Below, in pieces: positions 1-6,923 of a stretch of DNA of 8,490 bases. This DNA comes from an uncultured Acidimicrobium sp. (GTDB taxonomy: Bacteria; Actinomycetota; Acidimicrobiia; Acidimicrobiales; Ilumatobacteraceae), in assembly GCA_903895515.1 (NCBI GenBank), contig CAITUB010000032.1, positions 1 through 8,490 of the forward strand, written 5' to 3'. The number at the start of each line of letters is the position of its first letter. Positions within the stretch are counted from its first letter, which is position 1. The translations under genes and the position numbers were made by a program. The notes below the pieces were generated by a model. That model saw only the letters and a list, made by a program, of their open reading frames with translations. It was not told the DNA's origin and searched no databases.

Positions 1-335
1 ACAATCAGACCCGGTGTACAGAATCCGCATTGCACGGCTCCCTCTTCGACGAAGCTCTGCTGCACATCTGTCAGTGTCGATTCGGAGGTGATGCCCTCGA
101 CTGTGACGATTTCGCTATTGACTGCTGTCGCTGCCATTACCAGGCAGGCACAGACAGCATCGCCGTTCATCAGCACAGTGCAACTACCGCATTCACCTTG
201 CTCGCATGCTCCCTTGGTGCCCGGTAGTCCAAGGCGTTCACGTAGAACGTACAACAAGCTCTCACCAACCCAGGAATCTTGAACTGGCATCGTCTTGCCG
301 TTCACGTGCAGCGAATAAAATTCATTAGCGCTCAT
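1..335 (-). CDS. [2Fe-2S] subunit of a molybdenum hydroxylase (CoxS/XdhC type), partial, 3' end beyond the window
   Basis: This is the small electron-transfer subunit of a xanthine dehydrogenase/CO dehydrogenase-type enzyme. It passes electrons from the Mo site to FAD in the cytoplasm. I translated 111 complete residues from the ATG at 335; the rest lies off the left edge. The plant-type ferredoxin loop is visible: C44, C49, C52 and C64, with the sequence GACEQGECGSCTV. It is followed by the start of the helical second-cluster domain, QCGFCTPG (C103, C106). The family is usually about 155-165 residues, so the C-terminal Cys pair is missing only because of the cut. The start overlaps the stop of the FAD gene by ATGA and has a strong GAGGAAGG ribosome binding site 7 nt upstream. 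The order FAD then [2Fe-2S] is that of coxM-coxS, which predicts a Mo-subunit gene next. The odd point is that the cluster already has a fused [2Fe-2S]-Mo protein. The family is certain; the partner is inferred. Confidence 0.95.
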   Translation of the reverse strand, partial: MSANEFYSLHVNGKTMPVQDSWVGESLLYVLRERLGLPGTKGACEQGECGSCTVLMNGDAVCACLVMAATAVNSEIVTVEGITSESTLTDVQQSFVEEGAVQCGFCTPGLI

Positions 336-1177
336 TGGTATGCCTTCCTCAATAAACGAGATGCCAAAACCGAAATTGCATGGCGACGGTACGCGGCAGT
401 ACTGCGATGATCGTCAATCGGTGAAGACTCGGCTGCAGCACGTTTGCCAAATTCTCCTGCTATGTCGAGAGATATTGAAGCGCCTGCAGACAAATCATGA
501 TTCGCTTTTAGCCATGCTTCGGCTTCTCGGCACCGAATGATCGTCGGTCCAACTGATCCAAGGGCAATTCGCACAGTGGCGTTCTGGTGATCGGCGACCA
601 AACAAGTGGATGCAACCGAAATGACCATTGCGTTACGAACGCCAACTTTTGAATATCCCTGCCAGCCTTTGACAATAGGAAAATCAATAGACGTGATGAT
701 TTCGTCGTGCTGGCGAACACTTCGCTTTACACCAGTCATGAAGTCATGGATTGAAACCACACGCGATGAATCGAGCGTGTTGAGATGAATCATGGCGTCG
801 AGTGCAAACATCACTGGCAGGGTGTCCCCAGCAGGTGAACACGTTCCTAGGTTCCCACCTAGTGATCCCGCAGCTCGTATCTGAGGCGATCCAACCGTGC
901 GAGCCGCTTGGGCCAGCGCGGGAATGTCTGACAAAACCGGTTCCTCTTCAATGATTGAGTAGGGCACTCCCGATCCGATGGAAAGTATGCCGGGTTGATC
1001 CCGGCGAACAGTTCGCAACGAATCGATATCACGGAGGCTGATCATGGTCGTTGGCTTTACGTGGTTGAAGTTGATTTCCACCATGAGGTCAGTGCCACCT
1101 TGGATGAGACGCGCATCGGCGTGTTCTCGCAGAGCAGTAAGTGCCGTTGTTAGTTCTTTGGCAACAATGACGGTCAT
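332..1177 (-). CDS. FAD-binding subunit of a molybdenum hydroxylase (CoxM/XdhB/YgfM type)
   Basis: This is the flavin subunit that takes electrons from the [2Fe-2S] clusters of a xanthine dehydrogenase-like complex and hands them to NAD+ or another acceptor. The 281 residues match the usual length of about 270-290. Both FAD pyrophosphate-binding loops are present: QGGTDLM at 26-32, and GGNLGTCSPAGD at about 107-118 inside the segment ARTVGSPQIRAAGSLGG. The C-terminal CO dehydrogenase flavoprotein domain ends with the typical DDHRSTAAYRRH stretch. I chose the ATG at 1177, 2 nt after the stop of the luciferase-like gene. A TTG at 1195 would add six residues but gives no better ribosome site. 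The gene overlaps the next one by ATGA. In E. coli the equivalent gene ygfM sits beside ssnA and xdhD, so this subunit most likely serves the fused Mo protein at 3290-5875, the free [2Fe-2S] subunit, or both. Confidence 0.93.
   Translation of the reverse strand: MTVIVAKELTTALTALREHADARLIQGGTDLMVEINFNHVKPTTMISLRDIDSLRTVRRDQPGILSIGSGVPYSIIEEEPVLSDIPALAQAARTVGSPQIRAAGSLGGNLGTCSPAGDTLPVMFALDAMIHLNTLDSSRVVSIHDFMTGVKRSVRQHDEIITSIDFPIVKGWQGYSKVGVRNAMVISVASTCLVADHQNATVRIALGSVGPTIIRCREAEAWLKANHDLSAGASISLDIAGEFGKRAAAESSPIDDHRSTAAYRRHAISVLASRLLRKAYQ
343..350 (-). promoter_or_regulatory. Strong ribosome binding site for the [2Fe-2S] subunit gene
   Basis: Read on the minus strand this is GAGGAAGG, followed by 7 nt and the ATG at 335. 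It lies inside the end of the FAD-subunit gene. It shows that the 4-nt overlapping start is a true initiation site. Confidence 0.75.
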
Positions 1178-1179
1178 GT

Positions 1180-2220
1180 TTAGTTGCCATCCCAATCCGC
1201 AAATGCGTCGATCATGGCGTGCACATCACCAAGTGGATATAAAATCGGGCACGTTGCTCCGTTATTCAAATAGTGACGGACTTGTTCGCGGGCTTCGGCT
1301 GGAGTTCCGCTTGCGGTAAGCATTTGCACAATTTCATCTGGCACAAGCTTCGAGGCTGCAGTTACCTGTTCGTGTGTTGCGGGCCATGTGAGCACTTCAC
1401 CTACCTTGTCGAGCAATGACTGTGGAACTCCCGATGCCTTCATGATGTGTGGCTGCTGACCGAGATACTGCGTCACCATCTCGCGCGCCATGTCTAATGC
1501 GGTCTGGCGATCTTCATGCACACTGCACACGACGAGCTGTGGTCGATCGATGTCTTCAATCTTTCGACCAGCCTTATCTGCACCTGTTTGCAGCGCTTCC
1601 ATCGCTTGCTTGTTGTAATCAGGGGAGACCAAATAGTTGAGAACGACGCCGTCAGCGATTTCACCAGTGAGTTCCATCATTTGCATACCGGTGGCACCGA
1701 TATAAATCGGAACATCCTTTGGTCGGCGGTCTTGATATACATAGTCGAGTTCAATCCCATCGAAGTGCACAAATTCGCCATTGAATGTCACATTTTCGTT
1801 GTGCAGCAATGCGCGTACTGCAGTAACAATTTCGCGCATGGCCCGCAGTGGCTTAGCGCGTGAGATGCCCACCTTTTGTGCGAGCGGGTCCCACCAAGCA
1901 CCAATTCCCAAAATAACGCGCCCAGGAGCAAGGTCGTCAAGAGTCGAAAATGTTGCGGCAAGTCTTGCGGGGTTACGACTCCAACAGTCAACAACGCCAG
2001 ATCCAACTTTGATGTTGTTGGTGACCGATGCGAATGCAGCCATCGGTACTGTCGCCTCACGGACCAATCTGCTTTCTGCTTGCCATACCGCTTCGAAACC
2101 TTTTGACTCTGCGTACTGAGCAAATGCCATGCCTTCGCGAATTGGGTGCGCGTCCTGCAAGTAGATAGCCATGCGTGCCTTGCCGGTTTGCGGGTTGATT
2201 GCTGCTGCGGGAATGCTCAT
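1180..2220 (-). CDS. Luciferase-like (LLM class) oxidoreductase, probably F420-dependent, MER-like
   Basis: This is a 346-residue TIM-barrel flavin/F420 oxidoreductase of the bacterial luciferase superfamily. The pattern follows the methylene-tetrahydromethanopterin reductase/F420-dependent branch: FAQYAESKGFEAVWQAES near residues 33-50, VTNNIKVGSGVVDCWSRNPA, then LDDLAPGRVILGIGAWWDP, and PKDVPIYIGATGMQMMELTGE in the middle. The sequence alone does not decide between F420 and FMN, or between a reductase and a monooxygenase. It does not look like the pyrimidine oxygenase RutA, which belongs to the same superfamily. The ATG at 2220 overlaps the ssnA stop by ATGA and has a GAAAGG ribosome site (2229-2234) 8 nt upstream; MAIYLQD at residue 17 is a less likely internal start. 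Its position between ssnA and the FAD subunit implies a step on the same substrate. A role in reducing or opening the hydroxylated ring is inference. Confidence 0.88.
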   Translation of the reverse strand: MSIPAAAINPQTGKARMAIYLQDAHPIREGMAFAQYAESKGFEAVWQAESRLVREATVPMAAFASVTNNIKVGSGVVDCWSRNPARLAATFSTLDDLAPGRVILGIGAWWDPLAQKVGISRAKPLRAMREIVTAVRALLHNENVTFNGEFVHFDGIELDYVYQDRRPKDVPIYIGATGMQMMELTGEIADGVVLNYLVSPDYNKQAMEALQTGADKAGRKIEDIDRPQLVVCSVHEDRQTALDMAREMVTQYLGQQPHIMKASGVPQSLLDKVGEVLTWPATHEQVTAASKLVPDEIVQMLTASGTPAEAREQVRHYLNNGATCPILYPLGDVHAMIDAFADWDGN

Positions 2221-3287
2221 GTTTCCAACCTTTCAAATAATCGCTGTGCTTGTTCATTTGCCTTTGCGCGAATTTCTTGAATGTCCATTCGCATGAATTT
2301 TCCTTCTTCATACAACTTCTCGCCATCAACCTCAACAGAGAGGACATGCATATCGGTGGTGAACGCCGTATGCCAAGGACTGGACATGTTGTTGTACGAC
2401 CACGTCACTTTGTCGCTCTTGGCCTCGGGAAAATACTGGTAATTGTTCTGAAGCCAATGATCGACGACGGTTGGATCTTGAGAAACATCAAATTCGCGTA
2501 GTCGGACATAGGCGAGTCGCGCCTCTTCCATCATGTTTGCCCCGATGCCATCAGTGCCAAGAAGAATATTGTTGGTTCGCGTAGAAGGCTTGGCGTAACC
2601 AACAGAGTTATTCATATTCGAACGAGGGTTGTGGACTATGGATCCCAGCAACTGTCGATCCAAATGCACCGCATGAATGAGTAACCAATTTTCTTTGGCA
2701 ATACGTTCAAGACGCGAACCCGCATCCACATCGTCCAAACCTTCAGCGACGTGAATATGCACTCCCACACCAAGTGACTCTGCAAGTGATGCAGCTTCGT
2801 GCAATGTCTCGTCGCCACAGGTGAATGCTGCGTGAACTCCGATCATGCCCCGACCACCACTTTTGATGAATGTAAGACCTTCATCAAGCCCGCGCCGTGC
2901 ACCGCTGGTCATCTTGGTTGAAGCATCGACACTGCTGTGAATGTTTCCAGCGTTATCCCAACGATCCGTTACGCCGTAGCTTGCATTTACGCGCACGCCG
3001 ACGTCGCGGCAAGCCTTGGCAATTGTTGCAAGCGAACCCTCTATTGCATGAGGTGATTCGTGATGATCGATGATGCATGTGGTTCCACTTGACAGTGCCT
3101 CGGCTGCACCTAATGCTGCGGACCAATAAATCATGTCGAGATCAAGGGCGGCGTCTATACGCCACCAGATATTTTCGAGAATGGAGATAAACGAATCCGT
3201 CTTGCCGCGTGGTGCTGGCATTCCGCGAGCGAGTGAACTGTAGAGATGGTGATGAGCGCAGACCATCCCTGGCGTGATGTTCGTCAT
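2217..3287 (-). CDS. ssnA: SsnA-type amidohydrolase lacking the N-terminal beta domain
   Basis: This is a metal-dependent amidohydrolase of the ATZ/TRZ-guanine deaminase superfamily, closest in pattern to SsnA. SsnA is encoded beside the molybdenum hydroxylase XdhD in E. coli, and its reaction is not established. Residues seen: the metal motif HxH at H12 and H14 in PGMVCAHHHLYS; ENIWWRIDAALD; SSGTTCIIDHHESP; GVHIHVAEG; HNPRSNMNNSVGY; and LGTDGIGANMMEEARLA with the catalytic-type Asp. The barrel therefore looks catalytically complete. It has 356 residues, against about 440 for SsnA. The first 50 or so residues of the family, which form half of the small beta sandwich, are absent, and the stretch after the Asp motif is also shortened. 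The ATG at 3287 is 2 nt after the stop of the Mo subunit and has a GAGGA site 6 nt upstream. A TGA in the same frame at 3312-3314 rules out a longer N-terminus. A deaminase or cyclic amidohydrolase role is inferred. Confidence 0.9.
   Translation of the reverse strand: MTNITPGMVCAHHHLYSSLARGMPAPRGKTDSFISILENIWWRIDAALDLDMIYWSAALGAAEALSSGTTCIIDHHESPHAIEGSLATIAKACRDVGVRVNASYGVTDRWDNAGNIHSSVDASTKMTSGARRGLDEGLTFIKSGGRGMIGVHAAFTCGDETLHEAASLAESLGVGVHIHVAEGLDDVDAGSRLERIAKENWLLIHAVHLDRQLLGSIVHNPRSNMNNSVGYAKPSTRTNNILLGTDGIGANMMEEARLAYVRLREFDVSQDPTVVDHWLQNNYQYFPEAKSDKVTWSYNNMSSPWHTAFTTDMHVLSVEVDGEKLYEEGKFMRMDIQEIRAKANEQAQRLFERLET
2229..2234 (-). promoter_or_regulatory. Ribosome binding site for the luciferase-like gene
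   Basis: Read on the minus strand this is GAAAGG, 8 nt before the ATG at 2220. It lies within the ssnA coding end and supports the overlapping start over the internal Met17. Confidence 0.6.
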
Positions 3288-3289
3288 GG

Positions 3290-5875
3290 CTAATCCTCGG
3301 AACTCGAATCGTCACGCTTCATTGGAAGTTTTGATCGCCACACTCCATCAAAGTCATGCAAGGCGGCTGCAACTGCACCCGCTGTTGGCACCAAACCGAT
3401 TTCACCAACACCCTTAATTCCATATGGGGAATTCGGCTGGGCAGATTCGACAAGTTGCACGGAGATTCTTGGAACATCCTTTGCACGAAGGATGCCAAGA
3501 CTGCGCAATGTCTTATTGGTCGGAAACCCGGTTTCAGGATCGCTAGGGAAGTCCTCGCTGAGTGCGTAGCCGAGCCCCATATGTACTGAGCCTTCGATTT
3601 GACCCTCGCAAAGTTGTGGATTTACAGCACGTCCAACGTCATGGGCCGCGACTACGTGTTCGATCTTTCCCGTTTCACGATCAACGATGACGAGTTGTGC
3701 GGCGTATCCAAACGTTGAGTGAATGATCGGATTCTCGATGCCAGGTTCACCAAGTTTGGTAGTCCAGTCCACTCGATATTCGCCGACGTGATCAATTCCG
3801 ACTGCACAGTTCGCTTCCCGAGCGGCTTCGCACGCAGCTTTAACGGCGCCTGCACCCATGAGCGTTCCGCGAGATCCGGTTGTTTGGCCAAGACCAAGTT
3901 CGCGTGTGGTGTCAACAATGACATCGATCAACGAGCCATCGACACCAAGTTCTTCTACAGCAACTTGCTGAGCAACAGTGTTGATGCCTTGGCCCATTTC
4001 GGTCCAGCCATGACGAACCTCAATTCGTCCATCATGTTTAAAGTGCACAACAGCGCGTGTGATTTCTTTAAACCCGTTTCCGAGTCCGCTGTTCTTCAAA
4101 CCAAGTCCTAGTCCGATTGCCTTACCAGAAGCTCGAGCAGCGTCGTAAGCGGGTTTGATCGTGTCAAGGCACTTTGAGGCACCAAGGCAACCATCGTCCA
4201 TGATTTGACCAGGTCCCCACACCATGCCGGGCATGATCACATTCGCTCTGCGAATTGCCCAGCCGTCAATACCGACCTTTTCAGCCAACCGATCGAGCAT
4301 GCCTTCCATAGCGAACTGCGCTTGGTTGGCACCAAACCCGCGAAACGCACCACACACCGGGTTGTTTGTTCGCACTGCTATTGCCTCGACGTCAATATTT
4401 GGTACGAGATATGGTCCGCTGGCGTGTCCCGCCATGCGCTCAAGCACCTTCATTCCAACGCTTGCATACGCGCCGCTGTCTCCAATAGCTCGCACATGAA
4501 GTGCAAGAATTTTGCCGTGTTCATCGCAGCCAATCTTGTATGACATGTCAATGGGGTGGCGTTTGGCATGCATGAGAAAGCTCTCTTCGCGAGACAGCGT
4601 GCACTTCACGGGCACTTGAAGTAGCCAGGCAGCTAAGGAAGCGTGCGCCTGGTTGCTCATGTCTTCCTTGCCACCAAAGGCACCACCATTCGTAATCAGC
4701 TCAACCGTTACTTGATCATTGGATAGTGCAAGCAGATTGGCGATGTCGTTGCGATCGTCCCAAATGCCTTGGCCTCCGGAATACACGTGAAGCCGCGTTC
4801 CATCTTCTGACGGGACAGCCAACGTGCTCTCTGGCTCAAGGAATGCATGTTCAATACGCTGAGTGCTGAAATCTTGTTCGACAATGTGTGCACACGATGC
4901 AAATGCAGCATCTACGTCTCCACGTTTGTATGCACTGGTGCTCAGAACATTGGATGTTGTCTTCCATACCGCAATTTCGTTGCTTGCAATTGCGCTACGA
5001 GGATCGGTGACAGGTTGAAGCACGTCGTATTGCACATCAATTAACTCGGCTGCTGCACGCGCGGTGATGCGATCATGAGCAACCACAACTGCGAGGACGT
5101 CACCTGCATACGAGGTGTAGCCACCAACAGGAATCATGACTGGCCAGTCTTTGTAGATGATGCCCACCATCAATTCACCTGGAATGTCTTCTGCCGTAAA
5201 CACTGCAGTCACACCATCTAGGGCAAGCGCTTTAGAGGTGTCAATACCGATGACTTTTGCTCTCGCGTGTTTTGTGAAGTGCAATGACGCATGCAGCATG
5301 CCTTCGATGCGTATGTCATCTACATAGCCACGATCGCCAAGCGCGAGTTCGTGAGCTTCGTATTTGACGCTGCGCGATCCAATGCCACCAACTTTTGGCA
5401 ACACGGGCGTTTGACCTTGGGCAACCATTTCAATTGCATCCAAAACCTTGACGTATCCTGTGCAGCGACAAAGGTGCGCACCAAGATGGCGCGCCATATC
5501 TTCGCGCTTGAGGTCAGCGCCTTTCTTGTCCACTTGAGCTTTCGCGCGGACAACGATTCCTGGAATGCAGAATCCACACTGCAATCCGCCACACGCAGCA
5601 AAAGCATCGGAGTACTTTTTACGCTCTAACTCATCGATGCCTTCAAGGGTCGTGACTTCACCGCCGGCAACCTTTTCTAAACTCGTTTGACAACTCACCA
5701 CTGCTTTACCGTTTACGAATACGGTGCAACAGCCACACTGGCCACTAGGAGAGCAACCATCCTTCGGTGAAGTGATGTTGAGTTCTTCTCGGAGAGCAGA
5801 GAGCAAGTGTGGGTGATTGCCACGCACGCTGACAGGGACGCCATTGGCTACGAACTGCACCATCGTGTCTTCCAT
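3290..5875 (-). CDS. Molybdenum hydroxylase with fused N-terminal [2Fe-2S] domain (XdhD / selenium-dependent xanthine dehydrogenase-like)
   Basis: This is the catalytic subunit of a xanthine dehydrogenase-family enzyme. It hydroxylates a carbon of an N-heterocycle or aldehyde with water, using Mo-pterin. From the ATG at 5875 it has 861 residues. Residues 1-155 form a two-cluster [2Fe-2S] module: C41, C47, C50 and C62 for the ferredoxin loop, and C100, C103, C136 and C138 for the helical cluster. From about 170 onward are the aldehyde oxidase hammerhead and Mo-binding domains: GGAFGGKED at 398-406, CGAFRGFGANQAQFAMEG with Arg512, GQG at 628-630, TTGSRGT at about 665-671, and KGVGEIG with the catalytic-type Glu825. 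The length fits fused single-chain members of about 850 residues that have been described as selenium-dependent. XdhD of E. coli is longer. The ATG at 5914 is rejected as start because 5875 has an AAGGGGG site 5 nt upstream. The substrate is unknown. A purine-like ring is suggested by neighbouring ssnA and the carbamoylases. Confidence 0.94.
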   Translation of the reverse strand: MEDTMVQFVANGVPVSVRGNHPHLLSALREELNITSPKDGCSPSGQCGCCTVFVNGKAVVSCQTSLEKVAGGEVTTLEGIDELERKKYSDAFAACGGLQCGFCIPGIVVRAKAQVDKKGADLKREDMARHLGAHLCRCTGYVKVLDAIEMVAQGQTPVLPKVGGIGSRSVKYEAHELALGDRGYVDDIRIEGMLHASLHFTKHARAKVIGIDTSKALALDGVTAVFTAEDIPGELMVGIIYKDWPVMIPVGGYTSYAGDVLAVVVAHDRITARAAAELIDVQYDVLQPVTDPRSAIASNEIAVWKTTSNVLSTSAYKRGDVDAAFASCAHIVEQDFSTQRIEHAFLEPESTLAVPSEDGTRLHVYSGGQGIWDDRNDIANLLALSNDQVTVELITNGGAFGGKEDMSNQAHASLAAWLLQVPVKCTLSREESFLMHAKRHPIDMSYKIGCDEHGKILALHVRAIGDSGAYASVGMKVLERMAGHASGPYLVPNIDVEAIAVRTNNPVCGAFRGFGANQAQFAMEGMLDRLAEKVGIDGWAIRRANVIMPGMVWGPGQIMDDGCLGASKCLDTIKPAYDAARASGKAIGLGLGLKNSGLGNGFKEITRAVVHFKHDGRIEVRHGWTEMGQGINTVAQQVAVEELGVDGSLIDVIVDTTRELGLGQTTGSRGTLMGAGAVKAACEAAREANCAVGIDHVGEYRVDWTTKLGEPGIENPIIHSTFGYAAQLVIVDRETGKIEHVVAAHDVGRAVNPQLCEGQIEGSVHMGLGYALSEDFPSDPETGFPTNKTLRSLGILRAKDVPRISVQLVESAQPNSPYGIKGVGEIGLVPTAGAVAAALHDFDGVWRSKLPMKRDDSSSED
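3294..3298 (-). promoter_or_regulatory. Ribosome binding site that fixes the ssnA start
   Basis: Read on the minus strand this is GAGGA, 6 nt before the ATG at 3287 and overlapping the last codons of the Mo-subunit gene. With the in-frame TGA at 3312-3314 and no other start codon between, it makes 3287 the only plausible start of the shortened SsnA. Confidence 0.75.
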
Positions 5876-5880
5876 ACCCG

Positions 5881-5887
5881 CCCCCTT
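5881..5887 (-). promoter_or_regulatory. Ribosome binding site for the fused Mo hydroxylase gene
   Basis: Read on the minus strand this is AAGGGGG with a 5-nt spacer to the ATG at 5875. The upstream ATG at 5914 has AGGTG only 1 nt before it, too close to work, so the shorter protein is preferred. Confidence 0.6.
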
Positions 5888-5928
5888 CGCCCAATTGCTA
5901 GGTTTACCATACACCTATTGGGTTTGGG

Positions 5929-5945
5929 TTTTACAGAATGTAAAA
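5929..5945. promoter_or_regulatory. Perfect 7-bp inverted repeat, candidate operator upstream of the Mo hydroxylase operon
   Basis: The sequence is TTTTACA-GAA-TGTAAAA: two perfect 7-bp arms around 3 nt, in the 79-bp gap between the carbamoylase stop (5955) and the Mo hydroxylase start (5875). It lies 54 bp before that start. A weak -10-like TATGGT occurs on the minus strand at 5906-5911, which would put the repeat over the -35 region, a usual place for a repressor site. No T-run follows the second arm on the minus strand, so it is unlikely to be a terminator for the leftward genes. No regulator gene is visible in the window. The repeat is seen directly; its function is inferred. Confidence 0.4.
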
Positions 5946-5954
5946 AAGACTCGT

Positions 5955-6881
5955 TCAGTCAGCCAGAATTGCGCCTCGTTGGCGCGTGATTCGTTGATAC
6001 ACCTCTGGGCGGCGATACCGGTCAAAGTCGAACAAGGTGTTTTTGTATTGGTAACACCAATCGAGGTCACATGCCGCAACGGCAATCTCGTCTCCATTGG
6101 TCACCGTTTTGGCGAGGATCTCTCCGGAAGGTCCAATAATGCTGGAATCGGCAAGGCTGTCAACACCTTCTTCAATGCCACCTTTTGCAACTCCAACGAC
6201 GAATGTTCCGTTTTGGTATGCACCGCTTTGCATCACAAGCGCATTGTGGAAACCAGCGAGCACATCCTGCGATGGATCCGGAACATAGTGCATCGGAGTG
6301 TTGTATCCGCACAAGATCATTTCTACGCCCTGGAGTCCCATTTCGCGATAGGTCTCAGGCCAACGACGGTCATTGCAGATCATCATGCCCATGCGTCCGC
6401 CAAATGCTTTCCACACTCCGAAGCCTTCGTTACTTGGAGTGAAGTAGTAGCGCTCAGCGTGTTGGAATGGACGATCTGGTTCGTGTTCTTCGTGACCGGG
6501 GATGTGTACCTTGCGATATTTGGCGACAACTGAGCCATCTTTTTCAACCAAAATCTGAGTATTGAAACGCTGGCCGTCCGCAGTGAGTTCTGCATAACCG
6601 AGTGAAAATCCGATCTTCAATCGCTTGGCTTCATCGAACAGCGGCTGTGTCTCAGCATTTGGCATGGAGGTTTCATACCAGTGGTCTGCTTCACGAATAT
6701 CGGATACAAACCAACGTGGGAAAAATGTTGTGAGAGCAAGCTCGGGAAAGACAACCAAGTCGCATTCAGCCTGTGCAGCCTGCTGCAACAGAGTGATCAT
6801 TCGCTCCACGCACGAAGCTCGAGAATCATCTCGTTGTATTGGTCCTAATTGTGCTGCTGCGACAGTAACGATTCGTGCCAT
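5955..6881 (-). CDS. N-carbamoyl-D-amino-acid hydrolase-like carbon-nitrogen hydrolase (nitrilase superfamily)
   Basis: This is a cytoplasmic amidase that would cleave an N-carbamoyl amino acid to the amino acid, CO2 and ammonia. It has 308 residues, against about 304 for the Agrobacterium D-carbamoylase, and I recognise that family's pattern along the whole length. The catalytic triad is in place: E47 in VFPELALTTFFPRW, K124 in KYRKVHIPGH, and C169 in MMICNDRRWPE. The pair R172/R173, which in the known enzyme holds the substrate carboxylate, is present, as is GYNTPMH (N194, T195) and the SGAYQNGTF stretch. The ATG at 6881 has only a weak ribosome site, and the N-terminus MARIVTVAAAQLGPI fits the family. 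It lies 42 bp after the M20 amidohydrolase gene and is probably cotranscribed with it. A beta-ureido acid or ureidoacrylate-like substrate is possible instead of a hydantoin-derived D-carbamoyl amino acid. No hydantoinase is in the window. Confidence 0.93.
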   Translation of the reverse strand: MARIVTVAAAQLGPIQRDDSRASCVERMITLLQQAAQAECDLVVFPELALTTFFPRWFVSDIREADHWYETSMPNAETQPLFDEAKRLKIGFSLGYAELTADGQRFNTQILVEKDGSVVAKYRKVHIPGHEEHEPDRPFQHAERYYFTPSNEGFGVWKAFGGRMGMMICNDRRWPETYREMGLQGVEMILCGYNTPMHYVPDPSQDVLAGFHNALVMQSGAYQNGTFVVGVAKGGIEEGVDSLADSSIIGPSGEILAKTVTNGDEIAVAACDLDWCYQYKNTLFDFDRYRRPEVYQRITRQRGAILAD

Positions 6882-6923
6882 GACGATGAGCCTAATTGCT
6901 GATGAGTAGAAGGATTGACTGCG

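Noticed and set aside
1178..1195. Longer FAD subunit starting at TTG 1195
   Set aside because: It adds six non-conserved residues and overlaps the upstream gene. The ATG at 1177 directly after the preceding stop gives the family-like N-terminus.
5876..5914. Longer Mo hydroxylase starting at ATG 5914
   Set aside because: The 13 extra residues precede the normal domain start, and the only ribosome-like site is 1 nt from that ATG. The ATG at 5875 has a well-spaced AAGGGGG.
5942..5960. Terminator after the D-carbamoylase gene: GACT-GAACG-AGTC followed by six T on the minus strand
   Set aside because: The stem is only 4 bp and overlaps the stop codon. It is too weak to call, though the T-run keeps it possible.
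5817..6533. Plus-strand 238-codon open frame
   Set aside because: It is antisense to the Mo hydroxylase start and the carbamoylase, whose families are unmistakable. It shows no recognisable domain and no ribosome site.
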